Source of the DNA: DATARN01 sp036264135
GTDB taxonomy: Bacteria; Actinomycetota; Acidimicrobiia; Acidimicrobiales; Palsa-688
Length of the DNA stretch: 64,000 bases
NCBI GenBank assembly: GCA_036264135.1
Contig: DATARN010000011.1
Location: forward strand, 42,225 to 106,224
Reading direction: 5' to 3'
The notes under the pieces are model-generated. The model had not been told where the DNA came from and searched no databases. It saw nothing but the letters and a program-made list of their open reading frames with translations. The position numbers and the translations under genes were made by a program. Positions 26,543 to 35,882 of this stretch are shown piece by piece (the stretch's first letter is position 1; each line of letters opens with the position of its first letter).

Positions 26543-27520
26543 CTAGCTCAGCTCAAGGGTGTCGATCAGGCGGTGGCCCAGGCCGGCCAGCGAGCGGGCA
26601 CACGGCCCGTCACCGAGCGCCTCGAGGCTGGCGGCGGCCTGGTCGGCGTAATGGCGGGCGACGATGACCGACTCGGCGACGGCGTCGGTCGAGCGGATCA
26701 TGTCCCGGGCCTTGTCGCGCGTCGGCGTATCGAGGTGGCTCCCGAGCAGGTCGCGCAGCTCGTCGCCGATGGAGGGGACCGCTAGCGCCCGGATCACTGG
26801 CAAGGTGTACACCCCTTCGACCAGGTCGTGGCCGGCGGGCTTTCCTAGGGACTCCTCCATGCCGATCACATCCAAGATGTCATCCCAGATCTGGAAGGCG
26901 ATCCCGAAGTCGTGCCCGAACGCGGTCAGGGCCTCCACCCGATCACGGGACGCGTTCGCCGCCAATCCGCCGATCCGGCATGATGTTGCCATCAGCGACG
27001 CGGTTTTCCCGGCGATGGCAGAGAGGTACGACGCCTCGGTGCGGGCCGAGTTGTACGCGAACTGGATCTCGCCCACTTCGCCCTCGCACAGGCGTCCGAT
27101 GGTGTGGGCCAGCAGCCCCGACACCTCGGTGCCGAGCGAGGCCGCGATCTCCGACGCCCGGGCCAGCAGGAAGTCGCCGGCCACAATGGCGACCAGGTTG
27201 CCCCACCGGGCGTTGACCGACTCCACGCCCCGGCGGGTCGGCGCCTCGTCGATGACGTCGTCGTGGTACAGCGAGCCGAGATGGACCAGCTCGACGGAGA
27301 CGGCGCCGCGGACGGCGTCGTCGGAGACGTCGGCCTCCGTTGCCAGCGTGGACATGATGGTGAGGGTGGGGCGCAGTCGCTTGCCGCCGGCCTCGATGAG
27401 ATGGCCGGCAATGTCCGCCAGCAGCGGATCCTCCGAACCCACGGACTCGCGGAGGGCGACCTCCACCCGGGCCAGATGTTCATCCAACCTGGGAAGGCTC
27501 GGATGGTCAAAGAGGTTCAT
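26543..27520 (-). CDS. polyprenyl (geranylgeranyl/hepta- or octaprenyl type) diphosphate synthase
   Basis: 325 aa, trans-prenyltransferase fold. The first Asp-rich motif DDVID is at 87-91 (YHDDVIDEAPTRRG) and the second DDILD at 213-217 (FQIWDDILDVIG), with GGKRLRPTL at 45-53. It condenses isopentenyl diphosphate units; the small residues before the first motif fit a long-chain product such as the menaquinone side chain precursor. That product is an inference. The start is the ATG at 27520; longer starts upstream are rejected because the core begins at once. It converges with lysS and diverges from clpC across 189 bp. Confidence 0.9.
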   Translation of the reverse strand: MNLFDHPSLPRLDEHLARVEVALRESVGSEDPLLADIAGHLIEAGGKRLRPTLTIMSTLATEADVSDDAVRGAVSVELVHLGSLYHDDVIDEAPTRRGVESVNARWGNLVAIVAGDFLLARASEIAASLGTEVSGLLAHTIGRLCEGEVGEIQFAYNSARTEASYLSAIAGKTASLMATSCRIGGLAANASRDRVEALTAFGHDFGIAFQIWDDILDVIGMEESLGKPAGHDLVEGVYTLPVIRALAVPSIGDELRDLLGSHLDTPTRDKARDMIRSTDAVAESVIVARHYADQAAASLEALGDGPCARSLAGLGHRLIDTLELS

Positions 27521-27629
27521 GTAGTGGCCGACGTTACGACACCGAGGCCACCTAGCAGAAGTTGCGGTCAGCCACCCCAACTCCGACACAACAATCACCC
27601 GACCAACAACTGACAGACACGGAAACACC

Positions 27630-27650
27630 TTCACCGCTAAGGCGGATGAA
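27630..27650. promoter_or_regulatory. dyad upstream of clpC, possible ClgR-type site
   Basis: TTCACCGC, TAAG, GCGGATGAA forms a near-symmetric dyad about 60-80 bases before the clpC start. Actinobacterial clp genes are often controlled by ClgR, which binds a CGC-spacer-GCG palindrome. The match is by eye, and the spacing differs by about one base from the site I recall, so this is tentative. A TAGACT at 27671-27676 could be the -10 element. Confidence 0.35.
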
Positions 27651-27709
27651 GTAACCACGGGGTCCCCGGGTAGACTGGCTTTGGGAGACCGCTTAGGGAG
27701 GCGGCAAAC

Positions 27710-30199
27710 TTGTTCGAACGTTTTACAGACCGAGCACGACGAGTCCTGGTCCTAGCCCAGGAAGAGGCTCGTCTGCTGAATCACAACTTCATCGGCACCG
27801 AGCACATCCTGCTGGGCCTGATCCACGAGGGCGAAGGGGTCGCCGCCAAGGCGCTCGAGTCGCTCGGGATCAGCCTGGAGGCGGTGCGCGAGAAGGTCGA
27901 GGAGACCATCGGGCCCGCCGGCTCGTCCACCGCCGGCTCGCCGCCGTTCACGCCCCGGGCCAAGAAGGTCCTGGAGCTATCGCTCCGCGAGGCCCTGCAG
28001 CTCGGACACAACTACATCGGCACCGAGCACATGCTTCTCGGCCTGGTGCGCGAGGGCGAGGGTGTGGCGGCGCAGGTGCTGGTCAACCTGGGTGCCGACC
28101 TGTCCCGGGTCCGCCAGCAGGTCATCCAGCTGCTCTCGGGGTACAACAACCCCAAGGAGGGCACGACCTCGGGGAGCGGCCCGAGCAGCCAGGAGGCCCC
28201 TACCGGGTCGCCGGTGCTCGACCAGTTCGGCCGCAACCTGACTCAGCTGGCCCGGGATCGCAAGCTCGACCCGGTCATCGGCCGGGAGCGGGAGATCGAG
28301 CGGGTCATGCAGGTGCTGTCCCGCCGCACCAAGAACAACCCGGTGCTCATCGGCGAGCCGGGCGTCGGCAAGACGGCCATCGTCGAGGGCCTGTCGCAGC
28401 GCATCGTGGCCAACGACGTGCCCGAGACGCTGCGGGGCAAGCAGCTCTACACCCTCGACCTCGGCGCCTTGGTCGCCGGGTCCCGCTACCGCGGCGACTT
28501 CGAGGAGCGGCTCAAGAAGGTGCTGAAGGAGATCCGCACCCGGGGCGACATCATCCTGTTCATCGACGAGCTCCACACCCTGGTGGGCGCGGGCGCCGCC
28601 GAGGGGGCCATCGACGCCGCCAGCATCCTGAAGCCCATGCTGGCCCGCGGTGAGCTGCAGACCATCGGGGCCACCACCCTCGACGAGTACCGCAAGCACC
28701 TGGAGAAGGACGCCGCCCTGGAGCGGCGGTTCCAGCCCATCAAGGTCGAGGAGCCCTCGCTCTCGCACACCATCGAGATCCTGAAGGGCCTGCGGGACCG
28801 CTACGAGGCCCACCACGGCGTGACCATCACCGACCAGGCCGTCGTGGCCGCCGCCAACCTGGCGGACCGCTACATCGCCGACCGGTTCCTCCCCGACAAG
28901 GCCATCGACCTTATCGACGAGGCCGGCAGTCGCCTGCGCATCCGCCGCATGGCCACCCCGCCGGACTACAAGGCCATCGAGGACGAACTGGTGAAGGTGC
29001 GGGCCGACAAGGAGCTGGCCCTGGAGAAGCAGAACTTCGAGGCCGCCAAGCGCCTGCGGGAGCAGGAGGAGTCGCTCCTCGGCCGCAAGACGGCCAAGGA
29101 AGCGGAATGGCGGGCCGAGGGCATCGACCTGTTCGACGTCGTCGACGAGGAGGTCATCGCCGAGGTGCTGGCCAACTGGACCGGCATCCCGGTCTACAAG
29201 CTGACCGAGGAGGAGACGGCCAAGCTGCTGCGGATGGAGGATGAGCTGCACAAGCGGGTCATCGGCCAGGAGAACGCCATCAAGTCGGTCTCCCAGGCCA
29301 TCCGCCGTACCCGCGCCGGCCTCAAGGACCCGAAGCGGCCCAGCGGCTCGTTCATCTTCCTCGGCCCCTCGGGCGTCGGCAAGACGGAGACCGCCAAGAC
29401 CCTCGCCGAGTTCCTCTTCGGCGACGAGAGCTCGCTCATCCAGCTCGACATGTCGGAGTACATGGAGAAGCACACCGTCAGCCGCCTGGTCGGGTCCCCT
29501 CCCGGCTACGTCGGTTACGAGGAGGGCGGCCAGCTCACCGAGGCGGTGCGCCGCAAGCCGTTCTCCGTCGTGCTGTTCGACGAGATCGAGAAGGCCCACC
29601 CCGACGTGTTCAACACCCTGCTCCAGATCCTGGAGGACGGGCGGCTGACCGACAGCCAGGGCCGCAGCGTGGACTTCAAGAACTGCGTGATCATCATGAC
29701 CTCCAACCTGGGCACCGCCGACCTGCGCAAGACGAGCGTCGGCTTCGCCAAGACCAGCGAGGCCATCACCTACGAGCGGATGAAGGAGAAGGTCAACGAC
29801 GCCCTGAAGCAGCACTTCCGGCCGGAGTTCCTGAACCGCATCGACGAGGTCATCGTCTTCCACGAGCTCAGCCGGGAAGAGGTCACCGAGATCGTGGACC
29901 TGATGATGAAGCGGGTCCGCACGCAGCTGGAGAGCCAGGGCCTCGGCCTCGAGCTCACTCAGGAGGCCAAGTTCATGCTGGTCGACAGGGGCCACGACCC
30001 GGCCCTCGGCGCCCGGCCGCTGCGCCGGGCCATCCAGCGCATGGTCGAGGATCCCCTGTCGGAGAAGATCCTCTGGAAGGAGTTCCGGGCGGGCGAGACG
30101 ATCATCGTCGATGTGGAAGAGGGCGAGATCGTGTTCCGGGCCATCCAGGGCCTCGAGCCCCCGCCGGTCGAGCTGGCCGGCGCCGGCTCCGGCGAGTAG
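27710..30199 (+). CDS. clpC: ATP-dependent Clp protease ATP-binding subunit ClpC
   Basis: 829 aa. A double Clp N-domain (two EHILLG/EHMLLG repeats, about 25-145), AAA domain 1 with Walker A GEPGVGKT, a UVR-like middle segment (ALEKQNFEAAKRLREQEE), and AAA domain 2 with Walker A GPSGVGKT are all present. It unfolds substrates for ClpP. The start is a TTG at 27710 with a strong AGGGAGGCGG ribosome site about 7 bases upstream and the standard MFERFTDRARR N-terminus. It is monocistronic: long divergent spacer before it and a strong terminator at 30221-30262 after it. Confidence 0.96.
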   Translation: MFERFTDRARRVLVLAQEEARLLNHNFIGTEHILLGLIHEGEGVAAKALESLGISLEAVREKVEETIGPAGSSTAGSPPFTPRAKKVLELSLREALQLGHNYIGTEHMLLGLVREGEGVAAQVLVNLGADLSRVRQQVIQLLSGYNNPKEGTTSGSGPSSQEAPTGSPVLDQFGRNLTQLARDRKLDPVIGREREIERVMQVLSRRTKNNPVLIGEPGVGKTAIVEGLSQRIVANDVPETLRGKQLYTLDLGALVAGSRYRGDFEERLKKVLKEIRTRGDIILFIDELHTLVGAGAAEGAIDAASILKPMLARGELQTIGATTLDEYRKHLEKDAALERRFQPIKVEEPSLSHTIEILKGLRDRYEAHHGVTITDQAVVAAANLADRYIADRFLPDKAIDLIDEAGSRLRIRRMATPPDYKAIEDELVKVRADKELALEKQNFEAAKRLREQEESLLGRKTAKEAEWRAEGIDLFDVVDEEVIAEVLANWTGIPVYKLTEEETAKLLRMEDELHKRVIGQENAIKSVSQAIRRTRAGLKDPKRPSGSFIFLGPSGVGKTETAKTLAEFLFGDESSLIQLDMSEYMEKHTVSRLVGSPPGYVGYEEGGQLTEAVRRKPFSVVLFDEIEKAHPDVFNTLLQILEDGRLTDSQGRSVDFKNCVIIMTSNLGTADLRKTSVGFAKTSEAITYERMKEKVNDALKQHFRPEFLNRIDEVIVFHELSREEVTEIVDLMMKRVRTQLESQGLGLELTQEAKFMLVDRGHDPALGARPLRRAIQRMVEDPLSEKILWKEFRAGETIIVDVEEGEIVFRAIQGLEPPPVELAGAGSGE

Positions 30200-30220
30200 C
30201 CACGTAGCGAATCAAAAAAA

Positions 30221-30262
30221 GGACCGGCCCGGGCGAAACCGCCCGGGCCGGTCCCTTTTTTT
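30221..30262 (+). terminator. intrinsic terminator of clpC
   Basis: A perfect 15-bp stem (GGACCGGCCCGGGCG / CGCCCGGGCCGGTCC) with an AAAC loop is followed by C and seven Ts. Seven As before the stem mirror the Ts, so it may act on both strands. It begins 21 bases after the clpC stop. Confidence 0.92.
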
Positions 30263-30302
30263 GCGGCCGGGCGCCCGAGGATGGCCGCTAGGGTGCCCCG
30301 CC

Positions 30303-31106
30303 GTGCGTCGCTCGCCCGCCCCCCCGACTCTACGGGGCTTCGGCGGCGGGCCCGGAACAACCGTGGCGGCCGGCGCCCTCATCGTCCTCCTGCTCCTCTC
30401 CGCCTGCCAGGCAACCATCCGGGTCGGCGTCACGGTCAACAGCAACGGCAGCGGCTCGGTGACCGTGCGGGCCCATCTCGACCGCGACGCCGCCGCGTCC
30501 TACGCGTCGTCTGTGCGCACCTCCGACCTGACTCAGGCGGGGTGGGCGGTGACGGGACCAACGACCGGCGCCGGCGGCAGCGTGGACTTCACGGCCACCA
30601 AGGCCTTCGCCAACCCCGCCGCCGCCAAGGCGGTCGCGGCCGAACTCTCCGGTCCCACCGGGCCGTTTCGCGATCTCACCATCGTTCGCCGGGCCTCCTT
30701 CTTCCAGACGAGCACCCGCTTCCAGGGGACCGTCGACCTGACCTGCGGGATCAACTGCTTCTCCGACCCGCAGCTGCAGCAGACCCTGGGCGGCGCCGGC
30801 ATCGACCCCGCCGCCCTCCAGACCCGCACCGGCGTCGCCCTCGACCAGGTCTTCCAGTTTCAAGTCGCCGCCCGCCTCCCCGGCCAGATCCAGGCGGCCA
30901 ACGGTTCGCGCTCGGGCGGCGAGGTGGTGTGGCCCGTCCACCTCGGGCAGACGGCCACCCTTAGCGCCCAGGCGCGCACCTGGAACGTCACCCACATCCT
31001 TTTGACCCTCCTCGTCGGGGTGCTCGCGGTGGTGGCGCTGGTGCTGTCCGGCCGGCGGCGAGCCCGCCACCGGGCGGCGCGGCGCGGCGCCCACCACCGG
31101 CGCTGA
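30303..31106 (+). CDS. LppM-like lipoprotein with C-terminal membrane span
   Basis: 267 aa. A signal segment (VAAGALIVLLLLSAC, lipobox Cys at about 35) is followed by a beta-rich domain starting IRVGVTVNSNGSGSVTVRAHLDRDA and containing two Cys (LTCGINCF) that could form a disulfide outside the cell. A C-terminal hydrophobic span (ILLTLLVGVLAVVALVL, about 235-252) precedes a very basic tail. This matches the general layout of actinobacterial LppM-domain lipoproteins. The GTG at 30303 is the closest start to the signal; its function is unknown. It sits between clpC and radA. Confidence 0.75.
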   Translation: MRRSPAPPTLRGFGGGPGTTVAAGALIVLLLLSACQATIRVGVTVNSNGSGSVTVRAHLDRDAAASYASSVRTSDLTQAGWAVTGPTTGAGGSVDFTATKAFANPAAAKAVAAELSGPTGPFRDLTIVRRASFFQTSTRFQGTVDLTCGINCFSDPQLQQTLGGAGIDPAALQTRTGVALDQVFQFQVAARLPGQIQAANGSRSGGEVVWPVHLGQTATLSAQARTWNVTHILLTLLVGVLAVVALVLSGRRRARHRAARRGAHHRR

Positions 31107-31180
31107 GCGCGCCAGGCTCCCGGGAGCCGGCCGCGCCGGGGTCCCCGTCGGCGTCCCACCCCGTCTTTAGGCTGGCGGCC

Positions 31181-32557
31181 ATGGCTCGTGCCCGCACCCT
31201 GTTCCGCTGCGCCGACTGCGGCGTCACCACACCTCGCTGGGCCGGCCGCTGCCCCGGCTGCAACGAGTGGAACACCCTGGCCGAGGAAGCGGTGGCCGCC
31301 GGGCCGGCGAAGGGACCTCCGGCGCTGACCGGTCCGGGGCCCATGCCGCTGTTCGAAGTGGACGGCGAGGCGGCGGGGCCGCGCCCCACCGGCGTCGACG
31401 AGCTCGACCGGGTCCTCGGCGGGGGCCTGGTCCCCGGCTCGGTGACCCTCATCGGTGGCGAGCCGGGAATCGGCAAATCCACCCTTCTGCTCCAAGCGGT
31501 GATCCAGATGGCGGAGCGGGGCCGGCGGGCCCTCGTCGTCTGCGCCGAGGAATCGGCCCAGCAGGTGAAGCTCCGGGCGTTGCGGCTCGGCCCCCTCCCC
31601 GCCGGCGTCTGGGTGATTGCCGAGACGTCGCTGGCCGCGGTGCGGGCCGCCGTCGACGTGGTCGCTCCTGATGTCCTGGTCGCCGATTCCATCCAGACGA
31701 TCTTCGATCCCGACGTCGACTCGGCCCCCGGGTCGGTCTCCCAGGTCCGGGCCTGCGCCCTCGGCCTCGTCGAGCTCTCCAAGAGCCGGGGCCTGGCGAC
31801 CATCATCGTCGGTCACGTCACCAAGGACGGGGCCCTGGCCGGCCCGCGGTTGCTGGAGCACATGGTCGACACGGTCCTCAGCTTCGAGGGCGAGCGGCAC
31901 TACGCCCTACGACTGCTCCGCGCCAGCAAGCACCGCTTCGGCGCCACCGGCGAGCTCGGGCTGTTCGAGATGACCGACGGCGGCCTACGAGGTGTACCCG
32001 ACCCGAGCGGCCTGTTCCTCGGCGACCGCCGCTCCGGCACACCAGGATCGGTGGTTTTCGCCGCCATGGAGGGCCACCGACCGCTGCTCGTCGAGCTGCA
32101 GGCCCTCGTCACCGGGGAGAACCTTCAGATGCCCCGGCGGTCGGCGTCGGGTCTCGACGGTGGGCGCCTCGCCCTCCAGCTGGCGGTCCTCGGCGAGCGG
32201 GCCAAAATCCCCTTCGCGGGCCGCGAAGTGTACGTGTCGGCGGTGGGCGGTGTCCGCATCAACGAACCGGGGGCTGACCTGGCGACCTGCCTGGCCCTCG
32301 GGTCGGCGGCCCAGCATGTCGACCTGCCCCCCGACCTGGTGGCGTGCGGCGAGGTGGGCCTCGGCGGCGAACTCCGCCAGGTGTCGCAGCTGCCTCGCCG
32401 CTTGGCCGAGGCGGCCCGGCTCGGGTTTCGCACCGCCCTGGTCCCCACCTCCGCCCACGTGGAGCCGGGCCCGCTGGAGGTGGTCCGGGTGGCCACGCTG
32501 GCCGATGCGCTCACCTGGGCAGGGGTGCGCTGCAGGGCGGCCGCCACATCTCAGTAG
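31181..32557 (+). CDS. radA: DNA repair protein RadA
   Basis: 458 aa. A C4 zinc finger (C10, C13, C24, C27), Walker A GGEPGIGKST at 92-101, and the RadA motif KxRFG as KHRFG at 250-254 (the canonical form is KNRFG) are visible, then a Lon-like C-terminal domain. It is a RecA-like branch-migration ATPase acting in homologous recombination. The ATG at 31181 gives a standard N-terminus. disA follows 46 bp later, a pairing known functionally in Bacillus. Confidence 0.95.
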   Translation: MARARTLFRCADCGVTTPRWAGRCPGCNEWNTLAEEAVAAGPAKGPPALTGPGPMPLFEVDGEAAGPRPTGVDELDRVLGGGLVPGSVTLIGGEPGIGKSTLLLQAVIQMAERGRRALVVCAEESAQQVKLRALRLGPLPAGVWVIAETSLAAVRAAVDVVAPDVLVADSIQTIFDPDVDSAPGSVSQVRACALGLVELSKSRGLATIIVGHVTKDGALAGPRLLEHMVDTVLSFEGERHYALRLLRASKHRFGATGELGLFEMTDGGLRGVPDPSGLFLGDRRSGTPGSVVFAAMEGHRPLLVELQALVTGENLQMPRRSASGLDGGRLALQLAVLGERAKIPFAGREVYVSAVGGVRINEPGADLATCLALGSAAQHVDLPPDLVACGEVGLGGELRQVSQLPRRLAEAARLGFRTALVPTSAHVEPGPLEVVRVATLADALTWAGVRCRAAATSQ

Positions 32558-32603
32558 GAGATTCCGCCCGGTCGTCACCGGGACCGGCAAGTACGATGAC
32601 GTC

Positions 32604-33674
32604 GTGCTTCCCCGCCGCAGCGCTTCCCTGACCGAGGCCCTGGCCGCGGTCGCGCCCGGCCGGCCGCTGCGCGACGGGCTCGACCGGATCCTCCAGGCCA
32701 GCATGGGGGCCCTCATCGTGGTCGGTGACGGCCCCGAGGTGCTCGACATCTGCTCCGGCGGGTTCCTTCTCGACGCCGAGTTCAGCCCGCAGCGCCTTTC
32801 CGAGCTGGCCAAGATGGACGGCGCCATCATCCTGGCCGCCGACGCCACCCGCATCGCCCGGGCCAACGTCCACCTGGTGCCCGACCCCCACGTCTTCACC
32901 TCCGAGACCGGCACCCGGCACCGCACCGCCGAGCGCGTGGCCCGGTCCATCGACGTCCCGGTCATCTCGGTGTCCGAGGACCGCTCGGTCATCGCGGTCT
33001 ACCGCAACAACGCCAAGCACATGCTCGACCCGGTGCCCCGCCTCGTCGCCCGGGCCAACCAGGCGCTGCAGACGCTGGAGCGGTACAAGGTGCGAATGGA
33101 CGCCGTCGAGCGAACCCTCTCGGAGCGCGAGGTCAAGGATCTCGTCACCGTCCGCGACGTCGCCACGTTGCTGCAGCGGGCGGAAATGGTTCGCCGGATC
33201 GCGGAGGAGATCGACGGGTACGTGGTGGAACTCGGCGTCGACAGCCGGTTGATCTTCCTGCAGCTGGAGGAACTGATGGCCGGTGTCGAGGACGACCGGC
33301 GTTACGTGATCCGTGACTACAGCCGTGATCCGAGCACCGCCCACGCCGACGACGCCATCCAGCGCCTGGCCCACTTCTCCGACGAGCGGCTGCTCGACCT
33401 GAAGGAGGTAGCCGCCATCTTGGAGCTGGTGGGCGCCGACACCCAGCTGGATGCCGGTATCCAAGCCCGCGGCTTCCGCCTGCTCTCCAAGGTGCCCCGG
33501 GTTCCCGAATCGGTAGTGGGCCACATCGTCGAGCGCTTCGGCAGCCTCGACAAGATCATGCGGGCCACCCTGGACGACCTCGACGAGGTGGAGGGCGTCG
33601 GCGCCACCCGCGCCCGTGCCATCCGCGACGGCCTGTCCCGGCTGGCCGACGCCACCATCGACCACTACAGCTGA
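32604..33674 (+). CDS. disA: DNA-integrity scanning diadenylate cyclase DisA
   Basis: 356 aa. The DAC-domain motifs DGA (72-74) and RHR (105-107, in TRHRTAER) are intact, a long helical linker follows, and the C-terminal helix-hairpin-helix region LDDLDEVEGVGATRARAIRDGLSRL is present. It makes c-di-AMP from two ATP and scans DNA as an octamer in studied species. The start is the GTG at 32604; the large upstream in-frame extension overlaps radA and is not used. No c-di-AMP riboswitch is seen in the window. Confidence 0.95.
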   Translation: MLPRRSASLTEALAAVAPGRPLRDGLDRILQASMGALIVVGDGPEVLDICSGGFLLDAEFSPQRLSELAKMDGAIILAADATRIARANVHLVPDPHVFTSETGTRHRTAERVARSIDVPVISVSEDRSVIAVYRNNAKHMLDPVPRLVARANQALQTLERYKVRMDAVERTLSEREVKDLVTVRDVATLLQRAEMVRRIAEEIDGYVVELGVDSRLIFLQLEELMAGVEDDRRYVIRDYSRDPSTAHADDAIQRLAHFSDERLLDLKEVAAILELVGADTQLDAGIQARGFRLLSKVPRVPESVVGHIVERFGSLDKIMRATLDDLDEVEGVGATRARAIRDGLSRLADATIDHYS

Positions 33675-33676
33675 GC

Positions 33677-34345
33677 GTGCGGGTCATCCTGCCGTCGGGC
33701 ACGCCCGCCGAAGTCGCCTTGCCCGCCGGCCCGGCCGCCCGGGGACTGGTTCTTCTCCCAGACGTCATGGGACTGCGTCCGCTCTTCGACGACCTCTGCG
33801 CCCGACTGGCCGATGAGCACCGCTGGGCGGTGTGCGCCCCCGAGCCGTTCCCCGGGCACGAAGACTTCAGCCTCGAGGAGCGCTTCGCGTTCATGCCTCA
33901 GGTGACCGACGATCAGCGTCTCGGTGACGCCGTGGCGGCGGCCGACCTGTTGGCCGAGCGGACCGGCGTGGGTCGCGTCGGCATACTCGGCTTCTGCATG
34001 GGCGGCATGTACACCCTCAAGGCGGCCGGGACGGGGCGCTTCGACCGGGCCGTTGCCTTCTACGGGATGATCACCGTGCCCGCGGCATGGAAAGGCGACG
34101 GCCACGGCGAACCGCTCGACTGGCTCGCCCGGCCATCGCCCACCGCCGTGCTGGCGATCATCGGCGGGCGCGACACCTTCATCCCCGCCGAGGACGTGGC
34201 CGCCCTCCGGGCGCTCGGGGACCGGGCCGAGATCGCCTTCTACCCCGAAGGTGAGCACGGTTTCGTCCACGACCCGTCCCGCCCCACCCATCGCCCGGCC
34301 GACGCCGCCGACGCCTGGGCCCGGGCCATCACCTTCCTCTCCTGA
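33677..34345 (+). CDS. dienelactone hydrolase family protein
   Basis: 222 aa, alpha/beta hydrolase. The nucleophile is a Cys in ILGFCMGGMY (about 110-119), with an acid in IGGRDTFIP and a His in EGEHGFVHDP, giving the Cys-Asp-His triad of dienelactone hydrolases. The GTG at 33677 follows the disA stop after 2 bases, so it is probably co-transcribed. Substrate unknown; esters or lactones are typical. Confidence 0.88.
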   Translation: MRVILPSGTPAEVALPAGPAARGLVLLPDVMGLRPLFDDLCARLADEHRWAVCAPEPFPGHEDFSLEERFAFMPQVTDDQRLGDAVAAADLLAERTGVGRVGILGFCMGGMYTLKAAGTGRFDRAVAFYGMITVPAAWKGDGHGEPLDWLARPSPTAVLAIIGGRDTFIPAEDVAALRALGDRAEIAFYPEGEHGFVHDPSRPTHRPADAADAWARAITFLS

Positions 34346-34412
34346 GCCGCCCCTCGCCTGAGCCGTCGCTGGCTGACGTGCCGCCAGCCGTCGCCGCCTG
34401 CGGACCGGCGGT

Positions 34413-35072
34413 TCAGCGGGCCCGGCGGACGAGTTGCGCCCGGTCGGCGATGTGGTAGCGCCGATCGATCTGGGCCAGCCAGCCCATGCGCACGAACGCC
34501 GAGATGGCCTTGTTGACCCGCTCCCGTGACGCCCCGACCAGACCGGCCAGCTCCTCCTGGGTGATGGGCAGGGCAAAGGTATCGGCGTCGCCGGCCAGTT
34601 CCAGCAGGCGTTTGGCAGTGCGCCCGGTGACATCCAGGAAGACCGTGTCGGCCAGGGCGGCGTCGGTCGAGCGCAGCCGGCGCGACAGCATGGCGACGAC
34701 GGTCCACAGCAAGGCCGGCCGGGCCTCGAGCACCGCCTTCACCGCCGGGTAGGGGACACACAGCAGCTCCGACGTCTCGAGCGCCCGGGCCTGCGCCGAT
34801 CGCGGTTCGCCGTCGAAGATGGGCATGTCGCCGAACAGGTCGCCCGGCTCCATCAGGGTGAGCACCGATTCCCGACCGTCGGGGGATTGCAGGCTGATGG
34901 CGATCCGGCCGGACCGCACGCCGTACAGGGCCTCCGCCGGGTCCCCCTGGTGGAACAGCACCTCATTTCGGCTCAGTGCGACGGTCCGAGCATCGACCAG
35001 AACGCGCGAAAGCTCGGTGTCGTCAAGGTCAGCGAACAGCTCGGACTGGGCGAGCAGCGCCGTGTTGTCCAT
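34413..35072 (-). CDS. Crp/Fnr family transcriptional regulator
   Basis: 219 aa. A cyclic-nucleotide-binding-like beta-barrel (VLFHQGDPAEALYGVRSGRIAI, then MEPGDLFGDMPIFDGEPRSAQARALETSELL) is followed by a dimerisation helix and a winged helix (ITQEELAGLVGASRERVNKAISAFVRMGWL). The cNBD phosphate-binding loop (GDMPIFDGEPRSAQA) is well kept, so cAMP binding is plausible. It diverges from carD across 146 bp. Targets are unknown. Confidence 0.92.
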   Translation of the reverse strand: MDNTALLAQSELFADLDDTELSRVLVDARTVALSRNEVLFHQGDPAEALYGVRSGRIAISLQSPDGRESVLTLMEPGDLFGDMPIFDGEPRSAQARALETSELLCVPYPAVKAVLEARPALLWTVVAMLSRRLRSTDAALADTVFLDVTGRTAKRLLELAGDADTFALPITQEELAGLVGASRERVNKAISAFVRMGWLAQIDRRYHIADRAQLVRRAR

Positions 35073-35218
35073 GCAGGCGGCAGGCTACTTCCCCCCGAAA
35101 TACCCCTTCGTGCGGAACCCCCGCCGGCGTCCTTTTGGGGCAGGTTCTGGTTGGCCCACGACCCCGTTTCCCCGTACCCTGGACTCATCCCCCCTCTCGT
35201 ACTGATCCTGGGAGCTCT

Positions 35219-35698
35219 ATGCCATTCGACGTCGGTGACAAGGTTGTCTACCCGCACCACGGCGCAGCCGTGGTCGAGCGACGAGAGGTCAAGGAGGTCT
35301 TCGGCGAGACCCGGGAGTATCTGATCCTCCGCTTGGCCTACGGCGACTTGACATTGATGGTGCCAACCGACAACACCGACGAGGTGGGCCTGCGAGAGGT
35401 CATCAACGACGAAGAGGTCGAGGAAGTCTTCGCCGTCCTTCGCAAGAAAGAGGCGCGGATGCCGACCAACTGGTCCCGCCGCTACAAGAACCACGTCGAG
35501 AAGTTGAAGTCGGGCGACATCTACCAGGTGGCCGAAGTGGTGCGGAACCTCTCCATCCGGGACAAGGACAAGGGCCTCTCGGCGGGCGAGAAGCGCATGC
35601 TCAACCGGGCCCGTCAGATCCTGGTCTCCGAACTGACCTTCGCCATCGGCGTGAGCGAGGCCGAGGCGGAAAAGAAGCTCAACGACGCCCTCCCGTAA
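35219..35698 (+). CDS. carD: CarD-type RNA polymerase-binding regulator
   Basis: 159 aa. An N-terminal RNA polymerase-interacting Tudor-like domain (FDVGDKVVYPHHGAAVVE) and a C-terminal helical DNA-binding domain (SAGEKRMLNRARQILVSELTFAIG) match CarD/CdnL. It stabilises open promoter complexes, notably at rRNA promoters, in actinobacteria. The ATG at 35219 has a GGGAG ribosome site. It precedes the rlmB-like gene. Confidence 0.95.
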   Translation: MPFDVGDKVVYPHHGAAVVERREVKEVFGETREYLILRLAYGDLTLMVPTDNTDEVGLREVINDEEVEEVFAVLRKKEARMPTNWSRRYKNHVEKLKSGDIYQVAEVVRNLSIRDKDKGLSAGEKRMLNRARQILVSELTFAIGVSEAEAEKKLNDALP

Positions 35699-35882
35699 CC
35701 GGGGCGGCCGTCCCGCCCCGCGACCCGACCGGGCGGCCGGGGGCGGCGGAGGGCGGCGCGGCGGTCATGGTGGTGGTGGTGGTCATGGTGGTGGTGGTCA
35801 TGGTGGCGGCGACGAACTCGGCGGCCAGCGAGTCGCCGGGCGCCAAGCGGTACGCGAGCTGCTGGCGGCGCGCCGGCGCCCG

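Noticed and set aside
27977..29995. A 672-aa minus-strand frame opposite clpC
   Set aside because: Typical antisense open frame of a high-GC gene, rich in Leu/Val/Gln/Asp without any domain; clpC is unambiguous.
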